From positions 23,109,501 to 23,173,500 of the forward strand of contig JAMJFZ010004061.1 of the NCBI GenBank assembly GCA_026225945.1: DNA of 64,000 nt, in the 5' to 3' direction. Source of the stretch: Cricetomys ansorgei. Its lineage: Eukaryota > Chordata > Mammalia > Rodentia > Nesomyidae. Position numbers and translations under genes: made by a program. The notes beneath the pieces were generated by a model. It was not told the origin of the DNA and did not search any database. It saw only the letters and a list, made by a program, of their open reading frames with translations. Shown one piece after another: positions 21,693 to 32,927 of the stretch. Position 1 is the stretch's first letter, and every line of letters starts with the position of its first letter.

Positions 21693-21706
21693 AAAAATAA
21701 CTGCTG

Positions 21707-22799
21707 ACAATGTCATCAGTCAGCACGGGAGGAGGAGGTAAGGATGTTATGGTATATTTATATGTGCAGTGAAGTTGCAGTAGGGTGCTTTTCTTGTTAA
21801 GGAATCAAATTATAAAACTGTGCTGTGAACAATATCAAATGCACTGAAAATTATAGTAAAAGTCTAATGATGTGCAGAACCTTTTGCAAAGGAAGGATGA
21901 ATTTGGATTTGATTGCAAATGTGTAAAGAAACCATTGGAATGTTTTATAAAATAGTTTAAAAATAAACTATCTGATTTCTCAGTGTCAGAGTCCTTACTT
22001 TGCAATATTATAAACAACTTCCTAAAAGAAGCCCAGTCTAGGGAAAGAACAGTCAGAGTAAACTTCAGAACTTCTAAACAAAGGTGCTACAGGAAATCCT
22101 AAATACAACCCCCTTGTATGCCCTTCAGCACAGAAGGTAAAGTCATTTTATGGGACAGACAAGTGAGCCAACAAAAAACACCTCCTGCTTGCTTACAAGT
22201 CACTGCTCTGGAACCTGCTAAATAAACTCCTATCCATGGGAAGAGACTGCTGACCTCTATCTACTCAGTTTCCTTTTCTGGAGCTACTTATGACATGCAG
22301 TGACCCCTTTCCTCCCAAGAGACAAAGCCCTATTGTCTATCACATCCATTCAAACATGAAAGCACTGAGACATAATTTATGGCAAGAAGTTCTCAACATC
22401 TCCCCTGGTACCAGCCACTTTAGAATAGGTAAGAGTCACATCCATGGTGGGGTTTGAGTGCAGGAAAAGCCATATACTCCAATTCCCTCTCACTCTCCCA
22501 CTATAATTTCATACCTGGTCCTGAAGAAGCAGGGATATACATCCCTACCAAACAGCTTCCAAGAACTGAAGATGCAAATGAGAATCAGCTGTTTGGGATT
22601 CTGAGTTAGCAAACATCACTACAGAGAGTAGGGACAGTATTTAACACACATTACCAAATGAGGACAAGGCTAAGTCAATATTGTACAGGACACGAGGAGC
22701 CAGTGAGGGGGCAGGCAAAAGTTGTAAGAAATCACTTTGACAACTGCATTCCCAGAGGTGAGAAGTACAGGGGAACAGGGCAACAGGCGAGCTCTGGGC
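21707..22799. other. Single-copy stretch
   Basis: About 1.1 kb with no repeat, RNA or coding signal recognised. Confidence 0.45.
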
Positions 22800-22940
22800 T
22801 TGTTGCTAGTTTTGTTTCTTACTTGTCTTATGTCCTTGGGCAAGATACACAATCTCTCTGGCCTTAGTTTCCACATGTACAAGACAACACAGATGACAAC
22901 TGTATTGGATGAATGCACTGACTGGAAAGACAATTTTTGA
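22800..22940 (+). mobile_element. MIR SINE relic
   Basis: ttatgtccttgggcaagata, cacaatctctctggccttag tttccacatgtacaag is the MIR core on the plus strand. Confidence 0.72.
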
Positions 22941-23217
22941 AAAACACATCGCAGGTAGTATGTGATAGATTGGAGACTGAGGGCTCTATCCAACACCACT
23001 GGCAAACACTAAATGCAGTTCCTGCGCTCATTTTACGAAAGGAAAACCAAGGGTCCAGGTCACTGCTCACTCACTTCGGTGCCTGCAATTCCACCACCAC
23101 AGTCACAGCCGTAAATAATAGGATAAGTTCTCCAAATGACCCCTAACTTCTCAGGTGTTCTGTAGAATTATAAAGGCACAGACTGTAGTCATGTTTTTGC
23201 AAGATTTTTCAATGATA
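22941..23217. other. Single-copy gap with a weak MIR trace
   Basis: gcgctcattttacgaaagga aaaccaag near 23023 might be a minus-strand MIR core; too weak to call. Confidence 0.3.
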
Positions 23218-23412
23218 AAGTTGAAAATTTTAAATTTATTTTACTTATCCTGGGGGCAGGCATGGGTTCACCATAGCACATCTGTGGAGATTAAAGGACA
23301 ACATATAGAAGTCAGTTCTCTTCCCCTGCCATGTGGGTCCTACGTGTCAAATTCAAGTCATCACATTCTGTGGCAAGCATCTTTATCCACTGAGTCATCT
23401 CACCATCTCCTA
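23218..23412 (-). mobile_element. RSINE1-type (B4 family) SINE
   Basis: ccatagcacatctgtggaga ttaaaggacaac, gaagtcagttctcttcccct gccatgtgggtcc, ctgtggcaagcatctttatc cactgagtcatctcaccatc is a near-complete antisense copy. Confidence 0.85.
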
Positions 23413-24944
23413 AAGAGGGAGATTCTATTTAACTCTCCCTGTCCCAATTAATCACAAAAGTAAAATAGTTACAATGTCCTTCTTAGTACCTCTAGTTATC
23501 TGAGAGTTTAGTATAGTTAGCACTTAAGTACAATAGATTTGCCAGTGAATGAAACTCTATAAAATACTCACACCAAATAGATCTTTTACATATTTTTTTC
23601 TGTATTCAAGCAATGGTGATGCTGGAAAATGTTCTGAATCATGGTTTGAAGTATTTTATACAGATGATCAAATTCTTGAGTTTGTAAGATTCCCGTGGTA
23701 TTTCTAAATGACAAATTATGGTCCACTTGTCTCCCTCTTCTAGATTTGCTGATGATGATTTTTCAAATGGTCTCAATAAAGTGAAATTCAAAATTTTCCT
23801 ACCTCATCCACCAGATCAGGCACACACATCCACAGAAATTATTGATTGGGATTTTTGTTTAACTCTGGTGAAGAATGCTTGTGTATAGGGGGAGGGGTTG
23901 TGCACACATGCATGTGCGGATTGAAGAAAGAGTGGTGGCATTGTCCTAAAAGCTTCAGATTAAAGAGTTATAAGCTACAATGTTAATAAGTTTTTAAAAA
24001 TTGCAATGGAAGTAGAACGTAATTAAAGCACAGTGGCTTAGATTTCTCTTTCTGTAGCTGGATTCCTGCCACCTATGTACACTATTGTCCAGGAACTGCA
24101 AGTTTTAGGGACGCTGAGAATATGCGTAACTAGGGCAGTAACCCAGGAGAGGATGTGTGAGAGTGAGCTTCTGTTTGAGAATCCCAGCCCTGTATTGGTT
24201 CACCTGTTGCAGGTCCCACACTTCATGTATGCTAACTGTGGAAAGGAAGTTTTGTAAAACAGAGGCAGGCTTCTGTGCCTGTTTTCTGCATATTGTACCA
24301 GCCATCTGCTCCCACACAGAGAAGTTCTGATTAATGAGGGAAGCCAAAGGACTCTGGAGTGCCATTGGTCAGTCTGCTTTGGGGCCTGCTGGCTTCTGAG
24401 CTACCCGAACACTGGTCATTTCTGATTGGGGTCAGTCACTTCTGTTCACTGTAGGCACTTGTCCTGAAGGTGTATGCAAGGTAGATAGAACCTAGTTCCC
24501 AGACTATCGTGGTATTGAGAGAGATAGGAAGATAATGGGGAAAATTCTGGTTTACCTTAAATCAAACAGAATGTGATTCAGCAGAAAGCAAAAATGGGAA
24601 ATCTGTACCATAAAAAACGCATCCCTATGTGTACATTCTCCTCTGCCAAAGGGAAATAGAGATTAGGAAGCTGCTGGGGAGTAATGATCCTGCAAAGCAG
24701 CACACAAAAGGAAAAGAGAGCTAAACTCGGAAGATATTTGCCTTTTCTATACTAGAGAAATCATATCACCTTAATATCATGACATAGTAATTTGGAAACA
24801 CAGTGTCAAAATAAAACTAAACAAAGGAATCGATGCAATAAAGTACCCCATCTGGGGACAGACCCACCCTTACATCATCAATCGATCTGCAACAAAATTA
24901 CAAAGAAGCCATTGTGTCCAGCAGCTAGAAGACAAGTTTGCTTT
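23413..24944. other. Long single-copy stretch
   Basis: About 1.5 kb without a recognised family. A minus-strand ORF of 86 codons (24105-24365) and a plus ORF of 60 codons overlap in antiphase and show no recognisable protein. Confidence 0.45.
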
Positions 24945-25330
24945 TTTCTTTATTAATGTTAAACATTTCATCACCAGATGACCCACCTCCAAATTTACCC
25001 AAGGTGAGTTTAAAAAAAAAAAAAAAACTACACACAAAAGTGTTCATAGTTGCGGCAGCCTTCTTCCCAATGGCTGTAAGATAGAGGTAATAGCAATGTC
25101 ACTCAAGAGACAAAGAGGGAAACAAGTAGAGTTATGTCCATACATTGCTATTCAGAGATTGAAAATCTTATCTACAGCACAGAATGAATTAGTACAAGAC
25201 TTAGAACAAGCCAAAGAGACCAGAAGTAGAAAGATAAGACACTGCTAGGTTCCATGGTGTGGAGTCATAGACGTAAGAATAGAGTGATGGAAAACTAAAG
25301 GGAGATGACTCTGGAGTTGCCATGGAAATT
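24945..25330 (+). mobile_element. Ancient L1M 3' relic
   Basis: catcaccagatgacccacct, aaatttacccaaggtga, acacacaaaagtgttcatag and cagaatgaattagtacaaga follow the old-L1 3' region. The A-run at 25015-25026 is internal. Confidence 0.6.
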
Positions 25331-25334
25331 ACTT

Positions 25335-25520
25335 TAGGTTTATTCATTGTGTGTGTGCCATGTGTGCATTTCACAGCATAGGTATAGGAGTCAGAGAACA
25401 ATTGAGGAAATCAGAACCCAACTTCCACCACGTGGATCCCAGGGTTGAACTCAGCTTATCAGGCATTTTGGACATGTTGGAGAGCATCTTTACCCACCAT
25501 GTCATCCTTAGATCCTGCCA
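25335..25520 (-). mobile_element. RSINE1-type (B4 family) SINE
   Basis: gtgtgccatgtgtgcatttc, gagtcagagaacaattgagg, aacttccaccacgtggatcc caggg, ttgaactcagcttatcaggc, gagcatctttacccaccatg. Antisense copy parallel to that at 23218-23412. Confidence 0.82.
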
Positions 25521-25697
25521 CTGTGTATGTCTAAATGGTTACATTCTATAGTATGCATACCTTAAGAAAGTTATTTTTCTTTTAAGGGGTTGGAATTCAG
25601 GAATCCTAATACTCCTTCAGCATATAAACTGATTCTTAGAGACACTATTCCTTCATAATGGGCTTGAAATATCACCCTGAAGGAAGATCAGATTTAA
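25521..25697. other. Short single-copy gap
   Basis: Nothing recognised. Confidence 0.3.
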
Positions 25698-25918
25698 TGA
25701 TTTTATTTATTTATTATTTATTTCTTTGTTTGTTTATTGAGTGTGTGTTGGGTTGGGTAATGTTTCACACATCTACATGTCTGTGGGTGCCCGCAGAGGC
25801 TAGCAGAGTATAAGATCTCTTAGAATTGAACTTCTAGGTGTCTGACTTTCATTCCAGCTGACATGAAAGTCAGAAGAGCAGCAAGTGTTCTTGACCACTT
25901 AACCATCTCTCCATCCCC
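25698..25918 (-). mobile_element. B3 SINE carrying an internal perfect hairpin
   Basis: T-rich ATTT tail, ctgtgggtgcccgcagaggc, gaagagcagcaagtgttctt gaccacttaaccatctctcc. In place of the usual gaactgaac-gggtcctct part it has tctgactttcat and atgaaagtcaga, 12-base perfect inverted arms at 25841-25852 and 25863-25874. Confidence 0.88.
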
Positions 25919-26529
25919 AAGGATTATCTTCAATACAATGGATAGTAAGCAGCTCCCACTTGCTCTGAGAGAAAAAATCTGATTTCAGTGTTTTCTACTC
26001 TGTAACTGGCCTTGAAAAGGTAGAACCCTGTTTTTAAGGTGAGAAAAAATATGAGCATCCAGGGGGAAGATTTCAGTGCCAATCAGTTACATTTTCCTCT
26101 GAACACCCACGGGAAGATGTTTAAGTTCAGGGTCAAATATGTGAGTTTGTACTAGCCTGAGCTACCGCATAGATGGAAAAAGTATCTTACTGCATGCAGA
26201 CCTCTGCCTCCTGATTAGGGTAGAATAACAGCCTCTGCTTCCATGAATTAAGTAAGATGAAGTGTTTCAAAGTGCTTTTTTTTTACATTCTAAGAAAGTA
26301 GAGAATTATGAACTATGCTACTATGTAATTTTAATGATTTTCATCTCTTTTTCTTCAGTCTTTTCTATGAAAATCTATTGTTACTTCTTTCTACTTGCTC
26401 ATATTTTTTTACTGAGCTCGACATGCAGCTGTGTGGAAAAAAGGTGTTTAACTTACCTTTGAATATCTCAGAGTCCTCAAGTAACTGGGGACAATCTAGT
26501 CTTCAGCATCCCACAGTTTCCCTGAACTT
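25919..26529. other. Single-copy stretch
   Basis: A possible B1-like trace near 26130-26215 (gtactagcctgagctacc, gcagacctctgcctcctgat) is too short to call. The rest is unassigned. A 114-codon ORF (26315-26659) starts here but ends inside the next B1, so it is not a gene. Confidence 0.4.
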
Positions 26530-26688
26530 GTTTTGTTTTGTTTTTCAAGAGGGGTTTCTCTGTTGTAACTCTGGCTGTCCTGGAACTCATGCTATAGACC
26601 AGGCTGTCCTCAAACTCACAGAGATTCATCTGCCTCTGCTTCCCAAGTACTGGGATTAAAGGTATGTGTCACCAGTGACCTGGCTAGC
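26530..26688 (-). mobile_element. B1 SINE
   Basis: ttttgttttgtttttcaaga ggggtttctctg, ctctggctgtcctggaactc, accaggctgtcctcaaactc acagag, ctgggattaaagg. Fairly well preserved. Confidence 0.96.
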
Positions 26689-26734
26689 TGAATTTTTTCC
26701 CATCTGACCAAGTACCTTTAAATTGAAAAGAAAC

Positions 26735-26871
26735 AGAAAGAGGAGAAGAAGAAAGAAAAGAAGGAAGAAGAAGAAGAAAAAAAAAAAAGAAAAGAAGAAG
26801 AGAAGAAGAAGAAGAAGAAGAAGAAGAAGAAGAAGAAGAAGAAGAAGAAGAAGAAGAAGAAGAAGAAGGAA
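26735..26871. repeat. 137-base pure polypurine tract with (GAA)n core
   Basis: No pyrimidine occurs on the plus strand from 26735 to 26871. 26802-26869 is about 22 GAA/AAG triplets, preceded by an A-run. Purine-rich sequence continues to about 26912 with a few breaks. ORFs of Arg/Lys or Ser runs here are artefacts. Confidence 0.98.
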
Positions 26872-26912
26872 CGAGCAGATGAAGGGGAGAAGGAAGAAGA
26901 GAAGGAGGAGGT

Positions 26913-27149
26913 AGTGGGAGTTGGGGTGGTCTATCTTCAGGAAAAAGGAACTTTGAATTCTGTTTCATCACTCAGGAATGGTTATTTCTACCTGAGGCAA
27001 GTCCTCAACAGATCAAGAGCTGTACTGACTCCAGTACCCATTCCAGGCAACAGATGTGTGATAACATGAAGCATGGTATTCACATTCATGCTTCATGAAT
27101 AAATGGGGCAGAAGAAATTAGACATAATTAATTCTGTTGATTTATTTGG
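26913..27149. other. Single-copy gap
   Basis: Nothing recognised; contains a small repeat of tcatgcttcatgaat-type text near 27080. Confidence 0.3.
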
Positions 27150-27505
27150 ATGTGTACATGTGTGTATGTCCATATATGCTGGACCATGTTCATGCACCAA
27201 AGTACAACCTCAGGTATGTTCCTCAAGAGCCATCCTTTCTTATTAATTAATTAATCAAATGATTGATTGACTGATTTACTTAATTATTTATTTTTGAGAT
27301 AGGGCCTCTCATTGGCCTAGAACTCATCAAGTAGGCAAGACTGGCAAGCCAGAAACTCTGGGAATCTTCCTTCTCCATCTTCTCAGCCCTGGAATTACAA
27401 GTACTTGCCACCAAAACCAGTGCTTTTTATACATATTCCAAGGATCAAACTCAAGTCTTTCTTATTACAGGAAGCATTTTTCCTGACTAAGCAGTCACAA
27501 TAACA
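27150..27505 (-). mobile_element. B4-type composite SINE, full span
   Basis: Antisense order: GT-rich end, aacctcaggtatgttcctca agagccatcc, tgagatagggcctctcattg gcc, ctagaactcatcaagtaggc aagactggcaagcc, agccctggaattacaag, caaggatcaaactcaagtc, then a tRNA-like remnant cctgactaagca. An (AATT/TGAT)-rich expansion sits at 27240-27290. Confidence 0.75.
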
Positions 27506-28874
27506 TCTCTATCTATTTTTAGTGTTCTGGTGGATCAACCCAAGAAAGTTGTGTTGTTACTTCTGCAGAGTGAATGACAAAAGCCCAGAGTGCAGAAACA
27601 AGAGATCTGAGTAAGCCTTCTCCTACGGATGATGGAGGAGGTGATGGAGATGATGGTTGTGGTGGATAGTGACCAGAATATTGCACTCACTCTTACTAAG
27701 GAAATGAGATATTCAGTGGAAGATGAATGCAAATACAAAAATACAAAATGTTCATGTCTGCCCTTGAAAAAAACATCTCTCTGACATTAACACTTGAGTT
27801 TTGAAAATACTGTCTCTAAATGAAGCCAATATTTCTAAGTCTCCTCAAATGAGCATCATCAGATGTATTTGCAGCCATGTCATGTTTTTAAACAAATACA
27901 TGTGCAAACTGCACATTCTCAATGAGATGCGCACACTGGGAACGAGTAAACACAAACCAGATGAACAAAAGCAGGTTCCTGTCTCCAACCACCCCTCCCC
28001 ACTGAGGTTAAAATGGCAAAATCTCTACCCTTCTCCCTCACCTCAATCCCACCACAACAGAGCCCACCTAAGTTACGTCGGAGATCCTAATTCCTTCTCT
28101 ACCCATTCTGTTCAGTTTCCTCTCGTGTCTGATTTACCTTAATTCTGGAAATCACTGCCCCAGCTGCAGTCCATGTTCCCACACATAAGAGATATCCAAG
28201 ACTGATACAAAGGAAGGTCATAATAAGTCTTTTCTCCGTTATATGATTAATGGACTCTGAGGCTTAGGAAAAAGCCCATAATTGAGAAGGTTTAAGAGTA
28301 TGTCCAGTGAATTCATTGCTGTCAGAGACAATTCACCATTGTACTGATGGAGCTTGCAGCAGCCCTTCTGAGAGCAAGAAATAGCCATAAATCTAAACAG
28401 GAAAATATCTGAGTTTTGCTACCGTGTCACATAAAATATCTTTTTTCAGAGCTAGAGGTATTTTTCAAAACTAAGCTGGAGCCCCGGCTGTGAATAAAGC
28501 CAGATTTCTTCAAGATTTGAATGATAGAGACAACATTTTATAAGACACCAAGTTTGACCTTTCATAGAAATTCTAATATTCAGTAAGAACTTGTCTTTGA
28601 GTTCATAAACATAATTATCTTGGCTTTTTATTTTTTAAGAAAAACGAGCTAAGATTGCAGTTGGAGTTGGAGACACAGAAGACCGTGAGTGATTCAGGAA
28701 CACCATGACTCCCCTTAAACAGTAAGTGACACTTGGAGGTTACCAGGCTACCCTGACTCACAAGTATTTCTGATTTGACCCACACAGTGTTACCTAAGGG
28801 GAGTTTTCAAATATGTGAATGAATTTTGAATATAAACAGAATAGATGTTTCATATTTCTTGAGAAGGAATTGCA
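27506..28874. other. Long single-copy stretch
   Basis: About 1.4 kb without a recognised repeat. A GAT/GGT-rich patch lies at 27628-27668. A 113-codon plus ORF (27801-28142) has no recognisable similarity or splice context. Confidence 0.45.
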
Positions 28875-29265
28875 GGCTTGGAAGATGGCTCATTGTGGAA
28901 AGTGCTTTTCTTGCAAACCCAACAGCCTGAGTTCAACTCCCAGAAACCACATGAAAAAGTTAAGCATCTTTGATGTATGTTCGTAATCTCAGAACTGGGG
29001 AGGCAGAGACAGGTGAATCCCTGGGGTGTGGTGAACATGCAGCCTAGCCTACTTGGCAAACTCCATGCCGATGAAAACAAAGTGGATAGCCCCTAAAGAA
29101 CAACACTCAAGGTTGTCTCCTGATTAGCTACATGTACAGGTGCCCCCCTCACAGACATGTGTAACTATACACACATTTATGTGCACACACATGTTCCTAC
29201 CCTCATGTGCGTCCGTGTACGTGACTACTCATGTGCATTCATTTGCACACACACAAGGAATTCAT
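28875..29265 (+). mobile_element. B4-type composite SINE, near full length
   Basis: tRNA-like head ggcttggaagatggctcatt g, gagttcaactcccag; 7SL-like middle tgtatgttcgtaatctcaga, ggggaggcagagacaggtga atccctgggg; distal caaggttgtctcctg and a CA/GT-rich 3' part to about 29265. The mirror image of the copy at 27150-27505. Confidence 0.85.
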
Positions 29266-29812
29266 ATTTCCAGCGTCTCTTGGAAGAAACGGAATTACGG
29301 CAATATTGAGTTCCCATCACTTCTAGACCACCATCAGCATGACTTGAGTAGAGAATTTCCTTTAAATGGAATAGGCAATTCTGAGGTCCCTGAAATTCTC
29401 TGCTGCTTCTCATACATTGAGGCCAATGTCAGTTTCTCAGTTTCTATGTATCAGACTGCTGCTGCTTTTATATCATAGGTAGAAAAAAAAGAAGCCAATT
29501 TTTTAACTTTTTTTTTTTATATGTGTATATACCAAAGGAGTATAGGAAGAGCAGAGAGAATGGGGAGTAAGTGAGCTTTGGTTACCTTTGGTTACTTGCT
29601 GGTTCCTGAGAGCATTTGGGTCCATCATTGCCAGCTACAAAGTTCACCCCTTTCAGGAAGCCCATTCTGTTTCAATGAGTTTCTACCATTTGCAGTGCTT
29701 TGCAACAGAAGGTTCTATGAGATGCCACTGCATCTGGGAATGTAAATGGGACATGGCAATGATCTTTGCATAAATCATTCCATCAAATGTAGCTTTAAAA
29801 GTAAGATATTGG
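29266..29812. other. Single-copy stretch
   Basis: T-run at about 29509-29518 and a small direct repeat tttggttac at 29577-29595. No gene or repeat family recognised. Confidence 0.4.
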
Positions 29813-29955
29813 CTGGGTGGTGGTGGTGCATGCCTTTAACTCCAGCACTCGGGAGGCAGAGGCAGGTGGCTCTCTGTAAGCTTGAGGCCAGCTTGGTCTA
29901 CAGAGTGAGTTCCAGGACAGCCAAAGTTACAACAGAGAAATTTTGTCTCAAAACA

Positions 29956-29994
<39 letters not shown>

Positions 29995-29997
29995 AAA
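29813..29997 (+). mobile_element. B1 SINE with (AAAT)n tail
   Basis: gctgggtggtggtggtgcat gcctttaac, cgggaggcagaggcaggtgg, gtctacagagtgagttccag, acaacagagaaattttgtct c. Tail of about ten AAAT units at 29957-29996. Among the better preserved B1 copies. Confidence 0.97.
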
Positions 29998-31285
29998 ATA
30001 ATCATCATGTTTGGAGTAAGCACTCTGCTCCCTTGTTTTAGGGGACACCCTCCCAATTCATCAACACTTAGGACAGTTTCCTTAGAGATGTTCATGCCTG
30101 AAGCAAAGGGAATAGGCAGCGTTCTAACTGCAAGCCTCTGCGTGAGGACCCACTTGCCTGCAATGAAGTAATTATGTAATGGTTGCAATAGGATATAATT
30201 TACTTCACCACTCTAACAGAGAAAGTAATTTTTTTCCCCTCGTAGAAAGGACCTGACTTTTCAAAAGATTAAAGGTGGCTACTGCAATATTTCAGAGACA
30301 AGACAAAAAATTAAGGGCTGAACTCTGCTTTTAGCACAGCTATGGCGCTAAATGATGTGAGTGCTGCAAGGACACTGCTCAGAATATCAGACGGCTCTAA
30401 AACTGCAGGGAACCTTCTGCACTTGATGTGAGCCTCTGAACAAAATTAAACTGTACGAAGAGTAGAAGGTCATGCAGTCAATAAGCCGACCCTTTCCACA
30501 TTTAGTTTGATCTCTCAGCGCTGTGCACAGCCCTTCATTTTTCTCCATCGCTAGGAACAGCGGTGTTGACAAGTGGATCAGCGCTCACCTCCCTTGGTTT
30601 AACGACCTCCCACGAGAAGGAGTTTCCTTCTGATATCCAAACGAGTAGCCCACATGGACACCTCACTGTTTCCTTCTTGCTTGTCTTGTTTATGTAACAG
30701 TTCCTAGAAAGAATCCACGCCCCTTCCCCCCACTGCTCTGGAGACTCAGAAAGGGACGCCCCAACATATGACATTTTGACAGTACCACAAAAGAGGTCTT
30801 GGAACTGACTATGGTCACTCTGTCTCTCTCCTCCTCAGCTCATCTCTTAGTCATCTTTGATCCTCTAGGCACACAGAGAAGTTTTCTCACAAGTTTCCTT
30901 ATCTGAGGGAGGAAGCTGCTGTTAACCCCACTCCCTAGGAAACTCAAACAGCCCAGAAAGATTAAGGGCATAAGAAGAGACTGAAAGTCCCCACTCTCCC
31001 AGACCAGCTCTGTTCTTTTGAGGGCAATTCCAGAGACTGTTTGGGGAACTCGATCTACAAGATAGGGTGTACTTTCTTCCTGTGAGGCTCACCTCTCACC
31101 TGCTTAAAATGCTCCCTCCCCAGAGCCAAGAATCTTCGGCTCAGCCTGCTATCTGCTCTGACCTCATTCATTTATTTTGAAAATCGTTCACTGATTCTTT
31201 AAAATTGCCTTTAGCACCCCTGACTCCACAATCTTCTATGAAGAGAGGAAGTTTCAACCATGTGCTTTCTCTTGGCATCTGGTTA
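29998..31285. other. Single-copy block, CpG-richer than its surroundings at 30330-30780
   Basis: No repeat recognised over 1.29 kb, one of the longest clean stretches. Between 30330 and 30780 there are roughly a dozen and a half CpGs, scattered (tggcgcta, tcagcgctg, cagcggtg, aacgacctcccacgag, gacgcccc). This is too few for a CpG island but unusual for this window. No exon borders stand out. Confidence 0.45.
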
Positions 31286-31712
31286 ATCTCGATTGTCAAC
31301 TTGAAAGGAAATGGAATCACCTAGGAGACATGTCTGTGTATCTATCTGGGTAAGCATTTCTAGGGAAATGAACTGAGAGGGGAAGACCTCACTCAGAGTG
31401 GGCAGTATATTCCAATGAGTGGCCTGGACGCAAAGAAGACAGGAAAAAGGCTGGGCGCCTGTCTTTGCTTCTTCCTAGTGTGACAATTGCTTGCTGCCAT
31501 CCTCCACAAGCATCAGCTTCAGGTTATTCAGCTTTCCGATGTGGACTGAATACCAGCAGCCCTCTAAGACCTTTCTGGGTCTTTAGCACCAGAATGGGAT
31601 TGCTGAGGCACCAGGTTTTATGGGCTGAGTGACCAGTGTATAGACAGCTAATATGAAACTGTCCAGATGTTATCATGAAAGCCAGTCAAATAAATCCTTA
31701 TGTGCATTATGC
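31286..31712 (+). mobile_element. Solo LTR-like element (ERVL/MaLR class)
   Basis: tctcgattgtcaacttgaaa ggaaatgg, atctgggtaagcatttctag, gaagacctcactcagagtgg gcag, and a terminal agtcaaataaatccttatg with a polyadenylation-like signal. Same plan as 20862-21299 and 60141-60533. Confidence 0.6.
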
Positions 31713-31912
31713 TTTGTGTGTGTGTGTATGTACATGCATATGCATGTGTGTGTACATGTACACCTGTGTATGTGCCCATGGAAGCCAGAAGAGGGCATAA
31801 ATTGAGGAGCTGAAATCACAGTGGCCCAAAGTGGATGCTGGGAATCAAACTCAGGTCCTCTAGATGAACAGTAAGTGCTCTAAACTGCTGATCCATCTCT
31901 CCAAACTCCAGG
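31713..31912 (-). mobile_element. B3 SINE
   Basis: GT-rich end, gtgcccatggaagccagaag agggc, ggatgctgggaatcaaactc aggtcctct, gtaagtgctctaaactgctg atccatctctcc. Antisense. Confidence 0.92.
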
Positions 31913-32248
31913 AAATGGATTTCTAATATTTCTTATGAAAAATAAAACTCAGTGCATTTGATGCAATATCCCTGGAGATTCCTCTAGAGACGTTGTCTCT
32001 GGGAAAACCAATGGATCTGAAACAGGACCTTGGGCATTCTGATACATAAATCCTGGAGCTTATTTTGGAAACTATCACCCTAAGGTTTAAACAGTGTCTT
32101 TGAGTTGAGTGATAGGTACCCTTGCCCACAGATTTATATACACCAAAAGATTCATAAAGCAGACCACAGTGACTTTCTGAAGGAAACAGATGGGACACCC
32201 TTTCAAAGTTGAAATTACAAAAAGCCTGGTAGAGGATTGGTTACTTAA
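31913..32248. other. Unassigned stretch
   Basis: A 91-codon minus ORF (31923-32198) has no recognised similarity. The sequence may be an old transposon relic, but no family was convincing. Confidence 0.3.
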
Positions 32249-32422
32249 GGCCAGGTAGTATTAATGTCTACCACAAAGAATCCTGGCTCTCAGGCAGGAA
32301 CAGATATCAGTGGCAGAGCGATGCCTTCAGGTGATACTGATAAACGTCCTGACCCAGATTCCCTTATTGACCTCAACCCAGAGGAACATTCCTCAGAGCC
32401 TCATCACACCAGTCCTAAGCAG
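32249..32422 (+). other. Exon-like coding-looking segment with a donor-like 3' border
   Basis: One frame is open from 32249 (stop taa at 32246) through a possible donor, cctaagcag followed by gtatgg at 32423. The stretch gives a hydrophilic Asp/Pro/Ser-rich peptide and is free of repeats. The 5' border is weak: ag at 32253 lacks a polypyrimidine tract. I recognise no protein family; the residues around 32341-32390 (Pro-Asp-Ser-Leu-Ile-Asp-Leu) look protein-like. It could be an old retrocopy, a cryptic exon or chance. Confidence 0.25.
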
Positions 32423-32927
32423 GTATGGGGGACTGCATTTACTTATAAGAATTAACTTAATGAACACAAATTGAACATTCCTCAAAGCTTAGGGAGCAAA
32501 CAGGTAATGAGATGACTGCCAGGCTATGTCTCACTTTGTGAAAATGCCTTTCTCATACCAGGTAGAATGGTTCTAGTAATGTCTTGGAAGATGAAAAGCA
32601 AATCTCTGGACTATACTCCCTGCTCATTTGAGTGTAATTCAAAATCAGTACAATATGAGCATTTAAAGACTAGCACCTTAGTTTGTTGTCCCAGATCGGT
32701 TAGATCTGAGAACAGTGATAAGTAACCCTTTGGTCACAGAATATTAGCATTAGAAAGCTCCTAATCATAGCCAGCCAATTCAGACCACTTGTGAAACAGG
32801 AAAGCATCAATCACATGGTTATACAGTACAGGATGCAAAAATACATCCATTCAGACTTTTAGGTACTTTTTTCAACATCTACCACAGAATACCTCTACAT
32901 GAGAAAGTAGATAGATTCAATTCATAA
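32423..32927. other. Single-copy stretch
   Basis: Nothing recognised. Confidence 0.4.

Noticed and set aside
26315..26659. 114-codon ORF
   Set aside because: Its C-terminal third is antisense B1 sequence and no splice context is present.
26684..26971. Ser-rich and Arg/Lys-rich ORFs on opposite strands
   Set aside because: Both are products of the (GAA)n polypurine tract.
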